A DNA stretch of 28,291 nt from a virus (IMGVR_UViG_3300015360_000156:1-28291); one strand, 5' to 3'. Shown: positions 7,450 to 15,360, counted from the stretch's first letter. Notes: a model not told the origin generated them from the letters alone. Program-made: numbers and translations.

Positions 7450-8262
7450 ATGACGATCCAAAACGGAATGCGCCCCCTGCCCGGCAAACCCAACCCGGCG
7501 GTCACCCCGCAGTCGCCGGGGCGCCTGGCGCCCGCGGCGTCCCGCCCCGCGGCGCTCCGCGAAAGCCCCGCACGAGCCTTGCGGCTGTTCGACCAGGTGG
7601 ATTCAGACACCCCGATCACGAAAGGGCGGTTGCCCGATCTGCGCATCGGCACCTACGTGTGCCGCATCGAATCCCACGGAAGCTTCCAGGGAGAACGGAA
7701 CAGGGCCGCCACGGGCGTCCGCATGACGCTCACGGTCCTGGGTGTCGTGGCGGAACGGGACGAGACGGGGCGCTTGGTCATGCCCCAAGGGGCCCCGCCG
7801 ATGGCGGTGGCCCAAGGGTTCAACCAGCCGGGGACGGAAGTGTCCTTGGTGTGGTTCACCGACAGCAACGGCTTCTTCGAGAGCGACATGAAGCGCATGT
7901 TCGTGCGTCTCGGACAGCCGGAAGAGAGCATCGACGGTGACTTCTTGTCGAGGGCCGTAGACTCCCTGGACGACAACTTCCAGCCGCTGACGAACGACGA
8001 CGGCTCGCCCTGGCACACCCTCGGCGGGATGATCGTGGAAGTGACCCGCACGATCGCAATCGGCAAGAAGCCCGAGAACATGGGCCAGCCCATCTACAGC
8101 AAAGGGGGCGACCTGGTGTACCGCACGGAGTTCGAGCGCGCGTTGCGCTCGAGCGCAGATCTGGATGAGTGCAGGAGCTTCATCCCTGAGAACATCTGGA
8201 AGAAGCACCTTGAGGCCGCGTACCTGGAGCAATGCACCCTTGAAGCAGCACAAGAAGCCTGA
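7450..8262 (+). CDS. Candidate single-stranded DNA-binding protein
   Basis: A 270-residue protein with a Pro/Ala-rich disordered N-terminus (about 1-45). A beta-rich core follows, starting LPDLRIGTYVCRIES, with strands typical of phage OB-fold or DUF669-like ssDNA-binding proteins (GxYxxxI..., a middle R-M-T-L-T-V-L strand, a long acidic insert, then TLGGMIVEVTR). The C-terminal helices end in an acidic AAQEA rather than the Asp-Phe-type tail of bacterial SSB. Its place between helicase and polymerase genes fits a replication cofactor that coats unwound strands. Assignment rests on fold-like pattern and position, not on a decisive motif. A purine-rich AGAGAAAGAG upstream fixes ATG 7450. Confidence 0.5.
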   Translation: MTIQNGMRPLPGKPNPAVTPQSPGRLAPAASRPAALRESPARALRLFDQVDSDTPITKGRLPDLRIGTYVCRIESHGSFQGERNRAATGVRMTLTVLGVVAERDETGRLVMPQGAPPMAVAQGFNQPGTEVSLVWFTDSNGFFESDMKRMFVRLGQPEESIDGDFLSRAVDSLDDNFQPLTNDDGSPWHTLGGMIVEVTRTIAIGKKPENMGQPIYSKGGDLVYRTEFERALRSSADLDECRSFIPENIWKKHLEAAYLEQCTLEAAQEA

Positions 8263-8275
8263 GACACCCGCAGCC

Positions 8276-8446
8276 ATGAGCGCCCGCGCGAAGCGCGACG
8301 TGCTCAAGCGCCAGAAGGCCGCAACGCGAAACGCTGCGATCATCTCGGCGATCGGAAAGGGCACGCCAGTGGTCCAGATTGCGAAGACCTTCGGCATCAC
8401 GCCCCAAGCGGTCTACCAGCGTCGTCAGACTCTCATGCGCGGGTAG
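8276..8446 (+). CDS. Small helix-turn-helix protein
   Basis: The 56-residue product has a basic N-terminus (KRDVLKRQK) and a helix-turn-helix: IISAIGKGTPVVQIAKTFGI then TPQAVYQRRQ, the pattern of resolvase-type (HTH_7) and Sigma-70 region-4-like DNA-binding helices. No catalytic or dimerisation domain is present, so it is probably a small regulator or DNA-binding accessory. It begins 13 bases after the preceding stop, without a clear Shine-Dalgarno. The hairpin or palindrome at 8468-8494, just downstream and ahead of the polymerase gene, is a natural candidate target for autoregulation, but nothing shows binding. Confidence 0.65.
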   Translation: MSARAKRDVLKRQKAATRNAAIISAIGKGTPVVQIAKTFGITPQAVYQRRQTLMRG

Positions 8447-8467
8447 CGCATCGAGGTCCCCTTGCCT

Positions 8468-8494
8468 TGCCGGGCTGGCACTAATCGCCCGGCA
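8468..8494 (+). promoter_or_regulatory. 8-bp perfect inverted repeat before the DNA polymerase start
   Basis: TGCCGGGC at 8468-8475 and GCCCGGCA at 8487-8494 are perfect complements with an 11-base loop. There is no T-tract, so it is not a typical terminator. It ends 13 bases before the preferred polymerase GTG start. It could be a DNA operator dyad or an RNA hairpin limiting polymerase translation. Confidence 0.5.
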
Positions 8495-8507
8495 CCTACA
8501 CACCCCC

Positions 8508-10784
8508 GTGCCTAACATCAGCGATCTCTTCGTGGCCCCTGAGACTCATCTCGTGGTGGCCCTTGACTTTGAAACCTGGCCTTTCACGGCGGGTTGCATT
8601 GCACCTCCCCCTGTATGCTTGGCGGTCGCCTGGCGCGACGAGACGGGGCAGGTGGTCGCGGAGCTGCACGGCAACCACGCACAAGACGGCATGAGGGAGC
8701 GGGTCGAACAAGTGCTGCGCGCCGAAGGCGTGCTGCTTGTGGGCGCCAAGATCGCCTACGACATGGCTGTCATCTGCGCTGCATGGCCCGAGCTGATTCC
8801 TGACGTGCTGCGCAAGTACATGTCCGGCGAAATCGAGGACGTGCAGCTCAACGAGAAGCTGCTCAACGTCTCGACCCACGGCGGTACGGACCTGCTCGAG
8901 CGCCCTGACGGGACCTGGGAGCGGCTGAGCTACAGCCTACAGGTCCTTGAGCGCACCTACATCGGGCGCGATCGGGGAGGGGAGAAGGCGGGCGACGACG
9001 CTCTGCGGATGCACTACTACCTGCGCGACGGCGAACGCGCGTCGGAGTACCCTCAAGACTGGTTCGAGTACCCCCTCCAGGACGCGGAGGGAGCGCTGCT
9101 CGTGCGCGAGGCGCAGGTGGCCCGGGACCTCGAAGGCAGGGGCAGCCTGCACTCGTGCAGGTTTCGTGCGCTGCTGGACTTCGCCTACCAGATGGTCACA
9201 GTTCGGGGGATTGCCCTGGACCAAGACTACGTGCTGGACATGGCCGAAAAGCTGGAGGCGATCACCGACATCGGGACCATGCCCGACCTCGTGGCCGCGG
9301 GGTTCCTCTTGCCAGCAGAGCCCCCGCGCCCGCACAAGAACGGCGCGGTGGACAAGGCCACGGGCGAGCCCAAGATGACCAAGGGCGTGGACGAGCAAGT
9401 CCGGGAGGGCACCCTGCGCAAGTGGGTCGGCGAATGGCTGCTCACGAACGAGCTGCCGATGCGGCTGACGGAAAAGGGCGAGGAGGTCTTCGGCACGGAG
9501 TGGCTGCACTCCGACGACGTAGAGGGTATGGCCCCAGAGGAGCGCGACGCGGCCTTGAGCTTCGCGTCGCTCGCTGCGGAGCACCTTCTCTTCGCAGCGC
9601 AAAGCCACCCGGTGATCGAGCAGTACGCACGGCGCAAGAGCGTGGCCAAGCTGTTTTCGGCCAAGTCGGGGCTGGTGCGCACGATGCTGGGCGCGGAGTG
9701 CTTGCACCCCAACTTCGACTCCGTCAAGGAGACCATGCGGGCGAGCAGCTACGGCTCGGACCACTACCCCTCGGGCAACATCCAGCAGATACCCAACGCG
9801 ATCGGGGACATCGACCCCCGCCGTGCGTTCGTTGCGCGCGAGGGGTACGTGTACATCGACTGCGACTACTCGATGCTTGAGCTGTGCTCGGTGGGCCAGA
9901 CCACATGGGACCTCTTCGGCCGCTCGGGTGTTGTGCGGTGTGCGCACCGCGAACTCATCAACGCGGGGGTAGACCTGCACAGTTGGTTGGGCAGCTTGTT
10001 TGCCCAACGCAAGAGCCCCGAGTTCGCCCAATACGCGCGGGCCTCGGGGGCCTCCACCCGGGAGGAGATCTACCGCCTCTTTAAGACGATGGAGAGGGGC
10101 TCTTCGGAGGAGCTGCAAAAGATCTACAAGAGGTTTCGCACCTTCGCGAAGCCCGTGGGCTTGGGCAAGCCGGGGGGCATGGGGGACAAGACCCTCGTGG
10201 AATACGCTGCGAGCATGGGCGTGTCCTTCAGCCAGAAAGAGGCCCAGGAGATGGGCTTGTACTGGCACGAGCTGTACCCCGAGATGAAGGTCTTCTTCGC
10301 TTGGGCCAACGAGCAACGGGACACCCTTAACCCCGTGCGGGGGTACTGGGCGGACGGCAAGCCCAAGGCTTCCTACGCCTACACGACACCCATGGGCGTC
10401 ACCCGCCGCGGGTGTTCTTGGACCGCGCTCTGCAACGGGATAGGTATGCAGTCGCCTTCCGCTGAGGGATTCAGCCTGGCGATGGTTGCCCAACTGTGGC
10501 CGAGCATGGTGGCAGAAGAAGGGAGCCCCTTGTACGGCGGTGGCGTGGTGGCCCCGATCCACGACCAGATACTCTTCGAGACGCCTTTGGGTGGCAAGGA
10601 CGGAGGGCTTGAGCGCCCCCGCTTGGCCGCGCGCGAGCTGCAACGGCTGATGGAGCAGGCGATGCAGGTGGTCTTCCCCGACGTGACTTGCCGCGCAGAG
10701 CCTGTGCTGTGCAGGAGCTGGTCCAAGGACGCAAAGCAAACTTTGAACGAGAAAGGAGAGCTGATACTATGGCAACCAAGCTAG
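8508..10784 (+). CDS. Family A DNA polymerase with 3'-5' exonuclease domain
   Basis: The phage replicative polymerase, 758 residues from GTG 8508. Proofreading domain: Exo I D20-F-E22, Exo II region with D85 (AKIAYD), Exo III Y188-x3-D192. Polymerase domain: motif A D451-C-D453-YSMLEL, where D451 is the expected metal ligand, motif B region starting at K548 with AKPVGLGKPGG and VEYA, and motif C H685-D686 in APIHDQILFE. All catalytic residues appear intact. No 5' nuclease domain precedes the exonuclease, as in T7-like enzymes. The frame is open further upstream, to 8379 on a TTG, but that part overlaps the helix-turn-helix gene and reads as Arg/Ser-rich noise. GTG 8508 lies just before the first conserved strand. 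It has a C-rich leader and no Shine-Dalgarno, so the start is less certain than the gene. Confidence 0.9.
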   Translation: MPNISDLFVAPETHLVVALDFETWPFTAGCIAPPPVCLAVAWRDETGQVVAELHGNHAQDGMRERVEQVLRAEGVLLVGAKIAYDMAVICAAWPELIPDVLRKYMSGEIEDVQLNEKLLNVSTHGGTDLLERPDGTWERLSYSLQVLERTYIGRDRGGEKAGDDALRMHYYLRDGERASEYPQDWFEYPLQDAEGALLVREAQVARDLEGRGSLHSCRFRALLDFAYQMVTVRGIALDQDYVLDMAEKLEAITDIGTMPDLVAAGFLLPAEPPRPHKNGAVDKATGEPKMTKGVDEQVREGTLRKWVGEWLLTNELPMRLTEKGEEVFGTEWLHSDDVEGMAPEERDAALSFASLAAEHLLFAAQSHPVIEQYARRKSVAKLFSAKSGLVRTMLGAECLHPNFDSVKETMRASSYGSDHYPSGNIQQIPNAIGDIDPRRAFVAREGYVYIDCDYSMLELCSVGQTTWDLFGRSGVVRCAHRELINAGVDLHSWLGSLFAQRKSPEFAQYARASGASTREEIYRLFKTMERGSSEELQKIYKRFRTFAKPVGLGKPGGMGDKTLVEYAASMGVSFSQKEAQEMGLYWHELYPEMKVFFAWANEQRDTLNPVRGYWADGKPKASYAYTTPMGVTRRGCSWTALCNGIGMQSPSAEGFSLAMVAQLWPSMVAEEGSPLYGGGVVAPIHDQILFETPLGGKDGGLERPRLAARELQRLMEQAMQVVFPDVTCRAEPVLCRSWSKDAKQTLNEKGELILWQPS
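10752..10760 (+). promoter_or_regulatory. Shine-Dalgarno for the nucleotide kinase gene
   Basis: AAAGGAGAG lies 8 bases before ATG 10769, inside the polymerase coding end. It is one of the best ribosome binding sites in the window and selects 10769 over in-frame starts upstream at 10688. Confidence 0.85.
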
Positions 10785-11419
10785 TGACTATCATCTTCGT
10801 CAACGGCCCGCCACGCAGCGGCAAGGACGCCTTTGGGCGGAGCCTGGCGAAGAAATACCAGAGGGTGGACACCTTCAAGTTCGCCTCCCCCCTACGGGCA
10901 GCGACCGAAGCTGCCTTGGAGGCGGTGGGGGTACCGGTGGGGGACTACGAGCAGACCAAAGACACGCCCTTTGATGCCGGCACGGGTGGCACGCTCCGCC
11001 AGGCGATGATCGCCATGAGCGAGCAGTTGATAAAGCCCCTGCTTGGGCAGGGGTACCTTGGCCGCTGCGCGGCAGAGTCGGTGTTGGACTTCCTCCGCAG
11101 GGGCGAACACAGCGACCTCTACGAGGGCGCGCCGGGCACGCGAACGATCGTGTTCACCGACTCGGGCTTTGCCGCGGAGGCGGACGAGCTGCTCGGGGCG
11201 CTGCGCTGCGCACGCCCCGACACCGAGTTCCGGCCGTACGTGGTTGAGCTGCACTGCGAGGGAGGTACCTTCGAGGGGGACTCCAGGAGCGCCTGGGGAG
11301 CAACGCGAACCGACATACCCCTGTTCGTCTTCTGGGTGCCCGAGCCCAAGAACGAAGAAGCCGTCAGCCACCCGGTCAAGTGGGTGGCGGAGTATTTGAA
11401 GTTGACGGAGACCCCCTGA
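10769..11419 (+). CDS. Deoxynucleoside monophosphate kinase
   Basis: A 216-residue P-loop kinase predicted to phosphorylate dNMPs from host DNA breakdown to dNDPs for phage DNA synthesis. The P-loop is G13-PPRSG-K19-D20 after a hydrophobic strand (VTIIFVNG), the GxxxxGKD form typical of phage dNMP kinases and AAA-type NMP kinases. Downstream, the DTFKFASPLR segment, the lid-like central helices and TIVFTDSGF fit the family. The start overlaps the polymerase end by 16 bases and its stop overlaps the resolvase start, so translation is likely coupled. Substrate preference cannot be deduced. Confidence 0.8.
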   Translation: MATKLVTIIFVNGPPRSGKDAFGRSLAKKYQRVDTFKFASPLRAATEAALEAVGVPVGDYEQTKDTPFDAGTGGTLRQAMIAMSEQLIKPLLGQGYLGRCAAESVLDFLRRGEHSDLYEGAPGTRTIVFTDSGFAAEADELLGALRCARPDTEFRPYVVELHCEGGTFEGDSRSAWGATRTDIPLFVFWVPEPKNEEAVSHPVKWVAEYLKLTETP

Positions 11420-12021
11420 TGCTGACCCTCATGTCTCCGAATGATGCCTGCCCGTTGTCGACCTACCTCGGCATCGACCCGGGGCTCAAGACGGCGTTTG
11501 CCCTGCTATGCCGGTCGGCCCGGTCGGCACCGAGCCTGTTGATCGGGTTCATGCCCTTCGAGTTCGGACCGAAGCTCAACGCAGCCATGGCAGGGACGGT
11601 CCGCGGGGGGGATACCCGCGGGCACACCCTGAAAGGGGTGGCGGTCGAGGCGCAAAAGATCTACCCCGGGGGCGCCACCAAAAAGCCGGAGTCGATTCTG
11701 TCTCTGGCAGTGAAGGCGGGCGCCTTGCTGCAAGCAGCCCACATGGAGTTTGGCGACGCGGCCATCCTGCATCCCATCCCCTCCCAGTGGCAGCAGAGTT
11801 CGCTGCCCAAGGTGTCCGGGCAGACCAAGATCTGCAAGGCTCTTCGGTGGCAGTTCGCGAGCAACAAACGCCACGCCTACCCCACGGGGTTCGACCCGAA
11901 CGCAGTGCCAGTTGCGCTGCTCTGGGACGAGCAACCTACGAGGGCGGAGTGGTCAGACATCCTGGACGCGATCGGGATTGCCATGTGGCTCGAGCATCAG
12001 TTCCGCGCGGCAAAAACATGA
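11419..12021 (+). CDS. RuvC-like Holliday junction resolvase
   Basis: A 200-residue RNase H-fold nuclease predicted to resolve branched DNA before packaging. Catalytic acids fit RuvC: D20 in YLGIDPG at the end of strand 1, E77 in GVAVEAQKIYPG, and the D180-x2-D183-A pair in SDILDAIGIAMW near the C-terminus. In between, a PSQWQQSSLPKVSGQTK segment resembles the P-x-x-W/V-K-x2-x2-G-x-G-x-x-K region of RuvC-like enzymes. ATG 11419 overlaps the kinase TGA. A second ATG at 11431 would remove only four residues. The gene ends in an ATGA overlap with the next small gene. Confidence 0.8.
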   Translation: MLTLMSPNDACPLSTYLGIDPGLKTAFALLCRSARSAPSLLIGFMPFEFGPKLNAAMAGTVRGGDTRGHTLKGVAVEAQKIYPGGATKKPESILSLAVKAGALLQAAHMEFGDAAILHPIPSQWQQSSLPKVSGQTKICKALRWQFASNKRHAYPTGFDPNAVPVALLWDEQPTRAEWSDILDAIGIAMWLEHQFRAAKT

Positions 12022-12320
12022 ACCTAAACCTTGCCCGTCTGCACCAGGCCCTGCGAACATGCGGCTTCGACCCGGACTCGGAGACGGCCCACGCCGACAC
12101 TCTGCCGGGCCCGCTCCGTCAACGATCCATTGCCGGCATGGTCCCCGCCAGCTTGGTCCTGCGGCTCCTAGAGGCGATCAAGGGGTATCGGGAGGAACTC
12201 ACCTCCCTCCAGCAGAGGACTTCTCCCCTCGACGCAGGTGAAGGTCAAACATCGTCGCAACCCTTGTCGAAGCCCGAAGAGACGCCGCGTCTTCCGCCAT
12301 CCGCATTCCCGTACTGGTGA
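12018..12320 (+). CDS. Small protein of unknown function at the end of the replication operon
   Basis: A 100-residue frame beginning with an ATGA overlap with the resolvase stop. The N-terminal half is helical with a clear amphipathic pattern (NLARLHQALRTC... SLVLRLLEAIKGYREELTSL). The C-terminal third (from about residue 70) is Ser/Pro/Gln-rich and probably disordered. No known family is recognised. Its last 122 bases overlap the end of the opposite-strand gene at 12199-12771, and that part may be free to vary because both protein ends look disordered. Translational coupling is the main support. Confidence 0.5.
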   Translation: MNLNLARLHQALRTCGFDPDSETAHADTLPGPLRQRSIAGMVPASLVLRLLEAIKGYREELTSLQQRTSPLDAGEGQTSSQPLSKPEETPRLPPSAFPYW

Positions 12321-12771
12321 GCCAAGGATCGCCATCTGCCTTTCCGGTCGGCCCGCGGGTGATGATGACCGGAGAAGGGACGCCCCTATTCAAAGCGTCT
12401 TCGAACTGCGCCAGCGCGTCGTAAAACTGCGCCTTGGTCAACCGCTTTTGCTCGCTCCGGCGAGTCGGGTAGCCATGGGGGATGGGAGCGATGCGCGGGT
12501 CCATCCCCCTGTCATCTGGCCAGTACACGAGCCATTGCTTGTAGCGCCGCTTCACGACCCCGCGCCCGTCGTGCAGGTACTGCGCCCAGAAGTGGGAGTA
12601 GACCAGCTTGGTCACGGCATTCTGCACGTCCAAGTACAGGCCCGCCCGCAAGCCCCTCGAGGGCGTCAGCACGAGCAGCGCGTCATAGATCGAGTGGGCC
12701 AGGATGCGCCGCGCAATCCCCATGACCTTCTGGGGATCAAGCTCTGCGGCCACGGTCTTCCCCGCGCTCAA
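12199..12771 (-). CDS. Unknown protein downstream of the portal gene
   Basis: A 190-residue protein on the minus strand starting with TTG at 12769-12771, inside the 3' end of the portal gene. On the minus strand a GAAGGAAGG lies 5 bases upstream, which strongly supports the TTG start. The middle (about 15-120) looks folded and aromatic-rich, with RILAHSIYDALLVL, KLVYSHFWAQYL, YKQWLVYWPDD and KAQFYDALAQFEDAL segments. The C-terminus is Arg/Ser-rich. It is not a recognisable terminase, protease or minor head protein. Position after the portal suggests a head or packaging accessory role, but that is only context. Its 3' end overlaps the convergent small gene. Confidence 0.65.
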   Translation of the reverse strand: MSAGKTVAAELDPQKVMGIARRILAHSIYDALLVLTPSRGLRAGLYLDVQNAVTKLVYSHFWAQYLHDGRGVVKRRYKQWLVYWPDDRGMDPRIAPIPHGYPTRRSEQKRLTKAQFYDALAQFEDALNRGVPSPVIITRGPTGKADGDPWLTSTGMRMAEDAASLRASTRVATMFDLHLRRGEKSSAGGR

Positions 12772-14224
12772 GCGTGCCTTCCTTCGGGTCGCGCCCCGAG
12801 CCCGCCATAGGCTCGCGCATCTTCGACACGCCTTCCATGGCTTGGAGGTCGAGAGCTTCCGTCAAGGTCCTGAACCCGTTGCGGTGGCGCTCTTTGGCCT
12901 GAGGCACCGGCATCCCCGCAGCAAGCAGTTCCTTCGCTTGGGGGTGCTCGATGGGTTTCGTCTTGCCCAAGAACATCTCAGCGCTCACCGCAAGGCCCCC
13001 ATTGATCTGCGGGTTGCCCAGGGTGGCTGCGAGGATCTCGCTGATGTTCCGTTGGTGCGGGTGGATGCGCATGGCCTGGTACGTGGCGATGGCGTTGGGG
13101 CCCTCGTTGTTGGCCCCGACCTTGCCGGGCACTTGGATGCCCGCGAGCACGAGCGGCGTGCCCGAGGCCGTGGCAACGCCTAAGGCATAGCCCGTGCGCT
13201 TGTCGGAATACTGCTGCCCTTGTGGGTCGTCGATCGCGAGCCGTTCGATCTTCACCTCGATCTCCTGGCCTTCGAAGTTGTAGACCAGCGCCTGGTGCGA
13301 CTGGCCCAAGCCCACGATGCTCTGCATGTCCGCCTTGATCTCCAGCCACGCCTTCTCGTCGATGCGCCCGCCGGTGATGAACATCATGAACTCGGGCACG
13401 CCGCGGTTGACGTAGAAGTCCATCTCGTACTGAGAGACGGCCTTCATCAGATCCACGCTGGCGCCGCTGGCCACCCAATCGCCGCAGCCGTACCAGCGCG
13501 AGCGGGTTGTCGGGTGGCGAAGGTTGATGATCTCGCTGGAGTAATTGCCGTCCTTGTTATCCCTGCGGGCCAAGTGGCCGTGCGCGCGAGTGTGCTCCTC
13601 GGTCTCGCCGAATGCGGGGTAGACCGCCTGCGAGCCTGACACGGGGAACGCGTGGGTGCCGCCGTGCGCGTAGGACAGCAGGTACTTGCCCTCGTAGACG
13701 CGCACGATCTTCGAGATGGTGACGGCCTGCACGTAGTGGACGCCCACGATCTTGGAGGTTTTCGAGGGCCCCTCGCGCACGACCTCGATGAAGCCATCGC
13801 CGACCGTGAAGTAGTCGTCCACGGCCTGGTCGAGCACGGTCTGCCAGTTGTGTACTGCCAGGGGGTTCAGGGCGTCGTAGATTTCCTCGTCCGCGTGCCC
13901 GTGCCCTACCGCGGAGGTCACCGCGGTGCGGAGGCAGTTCGCTGCATACTCGTTGTCGTAGCTCATCTGCCGGGCCACCCCCCGGTTGATCGGCTCCTCG
14001 ACGATATCGCCAATGAGGTCCCCGAAAAGCTCGTCCGTCATGCCCGAGGCGGGCACGCCAGACCCGTCCTCGGATGCGGCCTGGATTTCGTGCAGCCCGC
14101 TGAGCAGGGATTTGATCTCTACCCTCCGCGCCTGTGCCAAGGGCGAGGTGTCGAAGATCGCCCCTAACTGGCGCGGGACACGGAAGGACTGGGGGGTCTT
14201 CGACTGCTGGTCGGGCGTTGCCAT
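12737..14224 (-). CDS. Phage portal protein
   Basis: A 495-residue protein forming, by family, the dodecameric ring at the packaging vertex through which DNA enters and leaves. Hallmarks of the HK97/PBSX-type portal (PF04860-like) are visible: an N-terminal helical region, a VGDGFIEVVRE strand near residue 145, then IINLRHPTTRSRWYGCG followed by VSQYEMDFYVNRGVPEFMMFITGG, matching the usual 'wyG.s....a......yn..ff.ngg.P.g.l' core. A long helical C-terminal region ends in a charged Arg/Glu/Gly-rich tail. It is encoded opposite to the protease, decoration and capsid genes, 61 bases from the protease start and divergent from it. Start ATG 14222-14224 has no clear Shine-Dalgarno and sits directly against the AT-rich element at 14225. 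Confidence 0.85.
   Translation of the reverse strand: MATPDQQSKTPQSFRVPRQLGAIFDTSPLAQARRVEIKSLLSGLHEIQAASEDGSGVPASGMTDELFGDLIGDIVEEPINRGVARQMSYDNEYAANCLRTAVTSAVGHGHADEEIYDALNPLAVHNWQTVLDQAVDDYFTVGDGFIEVVREGPSKTSKIVGVHYVQAVTISKIVRVYEGKYLLSYAHGGTHAFPVSGSQAVYPAFGETEEHTRAHGHLARRDNKDGNYSSEIINLRHPTTRSRWYGCGDWVASGASVDLMKAVSQYEMDFYVNRGVPEFMMFITGGRIDEKAWLEIKADMQSIVGLGQSHQALVYNFEGQEIEVKIERLAIDDPQGQQYSDKRTGYALGVATASGTPLVLAGIQVPGKVGANNEGPNAIATYQAMRIHPHQRNISEILAATLGNPQINGGLAVSAEMFLGKTKPIEHPQAKELLAAGMPVPQAKERHRNGFRTLTEALDLQAMEGVSKMREPMAGSGRDPKEGTLERGEDRGRRA
12777..12785 (-). promoter_or_regulatory. Shine-Dalgarno for the TTG-started gene after the portal
   Basis: The minus-strand sequence GAAGGAAGG lies 5 bases before the TTG at 12769-12771, within the portal coding end, and decides that unusual start. 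Confidence 0.75.
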
Positions 14225-14236
14225 TTGTAGATAAAA
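14225..14236 (+). promoter_or_regulatory. AT-rich element TTGTAGATAAAA, copy 1 (candidate late promoter)
   Basis: This 12-mer is repeated exactly at 23019-23030 and both copies fall in intergenic gaps. Here it lies 49 bases before the protease ATG, in the divergent region shared with the portal gene. It stands out against the GC-rich background. It heads the unit protease, decoration, capsid, terminator. The rest of the gap (14237-14285) holds a short GGCTA-TTC-TAGCC dyad at 14271-14283, just before the ATG. Confidence 0.5.
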
Positions 14237-14285
14237 ACAGACCGGGGGATTGTGCCGCCTATCGCGTCCTGGCTATTCTAGCCCC

Positions 14286-15344
14286 ATGCTGCCCAACAAA
14301 GCCACCCGGCGCGTCAAGAAGGCGCGCGTGCTGATGGTCTCCCTCGTGCCCCGGGGGAAGAACGAGCTGAACTCCCGGCTTGTTCTGGCCGATGGCGACC
14401 CCGACCACGCCACGCTGGAACTGGTCTTTGCGTCCCGCGGCGAGGAGCACGGCAGCGGAGAGCTTGAGGTCTACGCCTTGGCGATCCTGCCCGACGTCGC
14501 GACCCCCCTCATGGGACGAGACAAGCCGAGCGTGATTGCCGGCGCAGAAGCCGTCAAGGAGATGGTCGACACGTTCGGCCAAGGGGGCTTCAAGATCGAC
14601 TTGCAACACAACTTCGTCCAGGTCCCTGCGTCAAAGGCATACTTGACCCAGAGCCTGGTCGTCCAAGCGGGAGATGCCCGCTTTTCCGGGATCCTGAACA
14701 ACGCCTCCGGCCAGCCTGTGGACTCCACGGGCGGGTGGGGGCTGGTCATCCGGGTTCCCGACCCCGACCTTGCCGCGAAGTACCGCTCTGGTGAGTGGGA
14801 CGGCGTTTCCATGTACGGCTTCCTTCATCTGGAAGAGCCTGTCCTGGCCTCGAAAGACATGACCCCCGAAGAAATCAAAGAACTCATCGCCCAGGCGTTC
14901 GCTGCGCGTGCCGCTGCCCTGCCTGCCCCCCCGGTTCCGATTGTGGCTGAGGCGCCGCCCCTCGACCCCAACAGCCCCAAGGCCCTGCGTGAGCGTGCGC
15001 GCCACGCGCGACGCGAAGCCATCGTGGCCCGCTTGGATGCTGACCCGGAGAATCCGGAAACGCTCGAAGAGGTGGCCGCCGAACTCGAAGCCCTCGACGC
15101 TCCCGCACCGCGCAAACCCGCGGCCTCAAGTGCGGGCGAAGGTCCGGCTCGAGTGGGCGCTATCGCCCAGGGCCGACTGCCCGTGCCTGCGATCGTAGTG
15201 TTCCCGGGGGACCTCGTGCTTGCCTCGGACTCGTTCGGTCCTGACCAAGATGCGCAACTCGACCGTGCGGGACTGGCATACGGCCAGCTCATGCTGAAGG
15301 AACTGCGCGAAGACCGCGCAGAACGAAAACTCAACCTCCGCTGA
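14286..15344 (+). CDS. XkdF-like prohead protease with C-terminal scaffold-like domain
   Basis: A 352-residue protein. Residues about 55-180 match the pattern of phage serine protease XkdF (Peptidase_S78_2): VYALAILPDVATP, a helix with VKEMVDTF, then DLQHNF with H108, a G-x-S-x-x-DSTGGWGLVIRVPDPD strand region, and GEWDGVSMYGFL with S175. H108 and S175 are the likely catalytic pair. After about 195 the sequence becomes helical and Ala/Glu/Arg-rich (KELIAQAFAARAAAL, ARHARREAIVARL, EEVAAELEAL) with Pro linkers, as expected for a scaffold cleaved during capsid maturation. No separate scaffold gene lies before the capsid gene, which supports this reading. ATG 14286 is preferred over the in-frame TTG at 14250. 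No Shine-Dalgarno is visible. Confidence 0.7.
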   Translation: MLPNKATRRVKKARVLMVSLVPRGKNELNSRLVLADGDPDHATLELVFASRGEEHGSGELEVYALAILPDVATPLMGRDKPSVIAGAEAVKEMVDTFGQGGFKIDLQHNFVQVPASKAYLTQSLVVQAGDARFSGILNNASGQPVDSTGGWGLVIRVPDPDLAAKYRSGEWDGVSMYGFLHLEEPVLASKDMTPEEIKELIAQAFAARAAALPAPPVPIVAEAPPLDPNSPKALRERARHARREAIVARLDADPENPETLEEVAAELEALDAPAPRKPAASSAGEGPARVGAIAQGRLPVPAIVVFPGDLVLASDSFGPDQDAQLDRAGLAYGQLMLKELREDRAERKLNLR

Positions 15345-15360
15345 AAACTGAGGAACAACC

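Noticed and set aside
8937-10739. 600-codon open frame on the minus strand opposite the polymerase gene
   Set aside because: GC-rich codon bias leaves the opposite strand of a long gene open. The translation is His/Leu/Arg/Val-rich without motifs and the plus strand has all polymerase catalytic residues.
12275-12298. Possible terminator hairpin in the convergent overlap (AGACG-CCG-CGTCT)
   Set aside because: Only a five-pair stem, no T-tract on either strand, and inside two reading frames.
14250-14279. Sigma-70-like promoter TTGTGC, 18 bases, TATTCT before the protease gene
   Set aside because: Only three and four of six matches, and it would start the transcript at the ATG itself. It is weaker evidence than the repeated AT-rich element.
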